Shown here in pieces: positions 22,484 to 24,218 of a DNA stretch of 24,218 nucleotides. The stretch is from an uncultured Clostridia bacterium (lineage in GTDB: Bacteria > Bacillota > Clostridia > Oscillospirales > Butyricicoccaceae), in NCBI GenBank assembly GCA_910589115.1, contig CAJUSB010000045.1:1-24218 (forward strand), written 5' to 3'. The position numbers and the translations under genes are program-made. The notes below the pieces were generated by a model. That model was given only the letters and a program-made list of their open reading frames with translations, did no database searches and was not told the origin of the DNA. Every line of letters begins with the position of its first letter. Position 1 is the stretch's first letter.

Positions 22484-23878
22484 TCAACGCCGCTCCCGGC
22501 GTGCGGTCTCCCGCGCCGCAAGACCAGCAAGGCCGAACAGGGCCGCCAGGTTCGGCAGCGCCATCAGCGCATTCAGTATGTCCGCCGTTACCCATACCTC
22601 CGCAGTTCCAACGTATGGGGCCACGAAAACTGTAGCAAGATAAGCCGCACGATAGGCCTTGACGGCCCACAGGTGTTTTCCACGCACCAGGTATTCTATG
22701 CTCCGCTCCCCGTAGAAACACCAGCCGAGTATGGTCGTAAATGCAAACGCCGCCAGCGAAACAGCTAGAATACCGTCACTAACGCCAGGCGGCAGAAACC
22801 ACAGGCCGCGTCCAAACGCATCCAGCGTCATAGCAACCCCCTCCAGCGCCGTGTTCCGCCAGGAACCCATCACAATCAGCACAAGCCCGGTCATCGTGCA
22901 CAGCACCAGCGTATCTATAAACGTTCCCGTCATCATAATCAGCCCCTGCCTGTACGGGTCGTCCGTGCTCGCCGACCCTGCGGCAATCGGTGAGGACCCC
23001 AGACCAGCCTCATTTGAAAATACCCCTCTGGATACCCCGTGCTGCATCGCCAACAGCATCGCCGCCGCTCCCCCGCCTGCTGCCGCCCGCAGCCCAAAAG
23101 CACTCTCAAAAATTAACCGAACCGCCGCAGGAAGCTCCGCTGCATGGGTGACCAGTATCAGCCCTGTCGCCCCAATGTACAGCCCCGCCATCAGCGGCAC
23201 GATCCGCTCCGCCGCGTGCGCAATCCGCTGTGCACCGCCCCAGATCACCAGCGCCGCACCACATCCAACCAACAGCCCGCACATCACCCGCACCCACGAA
23301 TATTCTCCGCCAAATACCGTAACCGTCTTTGCCGTGTCCAGGAAAATTTCGGCTGCCTGTACAATTCCATTCATCTGCGTCATCGTGCCAATGCCCAGCA
23401 CCCCGGCCAGCGCTGTGCATACAGCAAAAGTCCGTCCCAGCCAGCGCTTGCCTAATCCACGCTCCATATAATAAAAAGGCCCGCCGCGCATCTCCCCGTC
23501 AGGCAGCCGCACCCGGAAACGCACCGCCAGAAACCCCTCCGTATATTTGACCGCCATCCCTAAAAAAGCGGACAGCCACATCCAAAATAAAGCCCCCGGC
23601 CCCCCGGACAGGATACTGACCGCAGTCGCTACGCCGACAATATTGCCCGTGCCTATTGTGGCGGAAAGCGCTGTGCACAGCGCCGCAAACGGCGAAACCT
23701 CTCCTCGCTGTGCCTGTCCGCTGCCCCGCAGTAGCAGACGGAAGGCCGTAGGCAGCCTGCGCAGCTGGAGCAGCCGCAGCCTGCCCGTCAGCAAAATACC
23801 CGCCGCAGGCAGCAGCACCAGCAGCGGCCCCCGCCATAACAGGTCGCGCAACAGCGCTAAACCGTCCCAAAACCCCAT
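22484..23878 (-). CDS. AGCS-family sodium:alanine/glycine symporter
   Basis: A 464-residue integral membrane protein of about 10-11 helices, the usual length for the family. It has the AGCS hallmarks: SPFAALCTALSATIGTGNIV, then VATAVSILSGGPGALFWMW, AVKYTEG, RGGPFYYMERGLG and SNEAGLGSSPIAAGSA. By family knowledge it imports alanine, glycine or glutamine with Na+ or H+. GGAGGAGG lies eight bases before the ATG. The C-terminus is short and arginine-rich (ARETARRERR). A clear promoter was not found on the minus strand upstream. It stands alone, with repeat copy F downstream. Confidence 0.92.
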   Translation of the reverse strand: MGFWDGLALLRDLLWRGPLLVLLPAAGILLTGRLRLLQLRRLPTAFRLLLRGSGQAQRGEVSPFAALCTALSATIGTGNIVGVATAVSILSGGPGALFWMWLSAFLGMAVKYTEGFLAVRFRVRLPDGEMRGGPFYYMERGLGKRWLGRTFAVCTALAGVLGIGTMTQMNGIVQAAEIFLDTAKTVTVFGGEYSWVRVMCGLLVGCGAALVIWGGAQRIAHAAERIVPLMAGLYIGATGLILVTHAAELPAAVRLIFESAFGLRAAAGGGAAAMLLAMQHGVSRGVFSNEAGLGSSPIAAGSASTDDPYRQGLIMMTGTFIDTLVLCTMTGLVLIVMGSWRNTALEGVAMTLDAFGRGLWFLPPGVSDGILAVSLAAFAFTTILGWCFYGERSIEYLVRGKHLWAVKAYRAAYLATVFVAPYVGTAEVWVTADILNALMALPNLAALFGLAGLAARETARRERR

Positions 23879-23980
23879 TTTACACGCCTCCTCCGTTCTT
23901 TTTTGTGCAAATGATGGGACACTCGTCCATCCCTTCTGAAAATTCTATGCACAACAGACAAAAAATAGAGCTTCGCCCGC

Positions 23981-24009
23981 TTGTCGAATCCCTTCATTTG
24001 GAGTATACT
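23981..24009 (+). promoter_or_regulatory. Sigma-A promoter directed toward the right edge
   Basis: TTGTCG (23981-23986), a 17-base spacer and TATACT (24004-24009). The leader of about 130 bases to the next ATG includes CCCCCTGGAGGGTG and other G/C-rich pairs, but I see no defined riboswitch. Confidence 0.7.
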
Positions 24010-24145
24010 GATATTAAGGGAATTTTCCCCCTGGAGGGTGTTTTTGCTTTTCAACGGGAGTCACCGGCAGTGGGTTTTCCGCCGCTGTGCAGGCTGCCAC
24101 GCATCGAACACACTCAAAACGCTATAATCAGGAGGCTGTATTGAT

Positions 24146-24218
24146 ATGATCCCCTCTTTTTACGGTGGTGTCACAAATCAGTTGAAATCAGAATTGGACT
24201 ATGCTAAAATGATAGTAA
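24146..24218 (+). CDS. Start of an interrupted or partial gene at the right edge
   Basis: AGGAGG (24130-24135) lies ten bases before ATG 24146. The frame reads MIPSFYGG and stays open to the window end (24 codons). After the first six codons the DNA becomes the putative insertion-sequence end at 24164, so the original gene may be broken there and the following residues not native. Identity unknown. Confidence 0.4.
   Translation, partial: MIPSFYGGVTNQLKSELDYAKMIV
24164..24187 (+). repeat. Putative insertion-sequence end (right)
   Basis: The sequence begins GGTGGTGTCA and continues CAAATCAGTTGAAA, the counterpart of the left-edge end at 30-53. Just inside is TTGAAA (24181-24186), a 17-base spacer and TAAAAT, a plausible transposase promoter reading outward. 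The body lies beyond the window. Confidence 0.4.

Overview
This is a 24.2 kb chromosomal segment of roughly balanced base composition. It comes from a Gram-positive Bacillota, most likely a gut-type clostridium of the Oscillospiraceae (Ruminococcaceae). The evidence is strong Shine-Dalgarno sites, clean sigma-A promoters, intrinsic terminators, BglG/RpiR-controlled PTS operons, S-layer-homology and SpoIID/peptidoglycan-binding proteins, and many GC-rich palindromic intergenic repeats. No rRNA, tRNA, CRISPR array or intact transposase was seen.

Region 1 (about 520-5250, + strand) is a classical beta-glucoside operon. A sigma-A promoter leads into a ribonucleic antiterminator (RAT) overlapping a terminator, then a LicT/BglG antiterminator, a PTS EIIBCA permease and a GH1 6-phospho-beta-glucosidase, ending at a strong terminator. 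A second RAT lies just before the permease. There it could pair with the ribosome-binding-site region instead of controlling a terminator.

Region 2 (about 5385-10225) is an alpha-glucoside system. An RpiR/MurR-type regulator (+) faces a minus-strand operon of a ChbG/YdjC-like deacetylase, a PTS EIICB permease and a GH4 6-phospho-glucosidase with the CDMP signature typical of alpha-specific members. The operon promoter has an 18-bp perfect palindrome directly upstream. The permease gene has an apparent single-base frameshift in a short A-run near its start codon. It also lacks an EIIA domain, so the EIIA fused to the beta-glucoside permease is a possible phosphate donor.

Region 3 (about 10300-11180) is a rearrangement scar: a degraded palindromic repeat, the N-terminal remnant of an IS1182-like transposase, a terminator, and the C-terminal quarter of an asparagine synthetase.

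Region 4 (11329-13737, +) is a three-gene cell-wall cluster: a transthyretin-like/CarboxypepD_reg-type domain protein, a SpoIID-like protein with three peptidoglycan-binding domains, and a small protein with two more.

Region 5 (about 14040-15270) is AT-richer. It holds a possible structured RNA, a DUF4177-like gene and a PH/GRAM-like gene.

Region 6 (15267-17662, minus) has an MFS transporter with a 180-residue, extremely acidic cytoplasmic tail, followed by a DUF4230 protein.

Region 7 (18110-20020, +) has an ABC ATPase with no visible permease, a translationally coupled dCMP deaminase and an unknown membrane-anchored protein. The minus strand then carries an unknown two-TM protein, an SLH-domain surface protein and an AGCS sodium:amino-acid symporter.

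A family of GC-rich, multi-hairpin intergenic repeats (six copies, two of them near full length and in opposite orientation) punctuates the gene borders. It shows stem covariation and a conserved hairpin loop, and it is the least explained structure here. The two ends of the window carry matching outward-placed inverted-repeat ends, suggesting that copies of one insertion sequence lie just outside.
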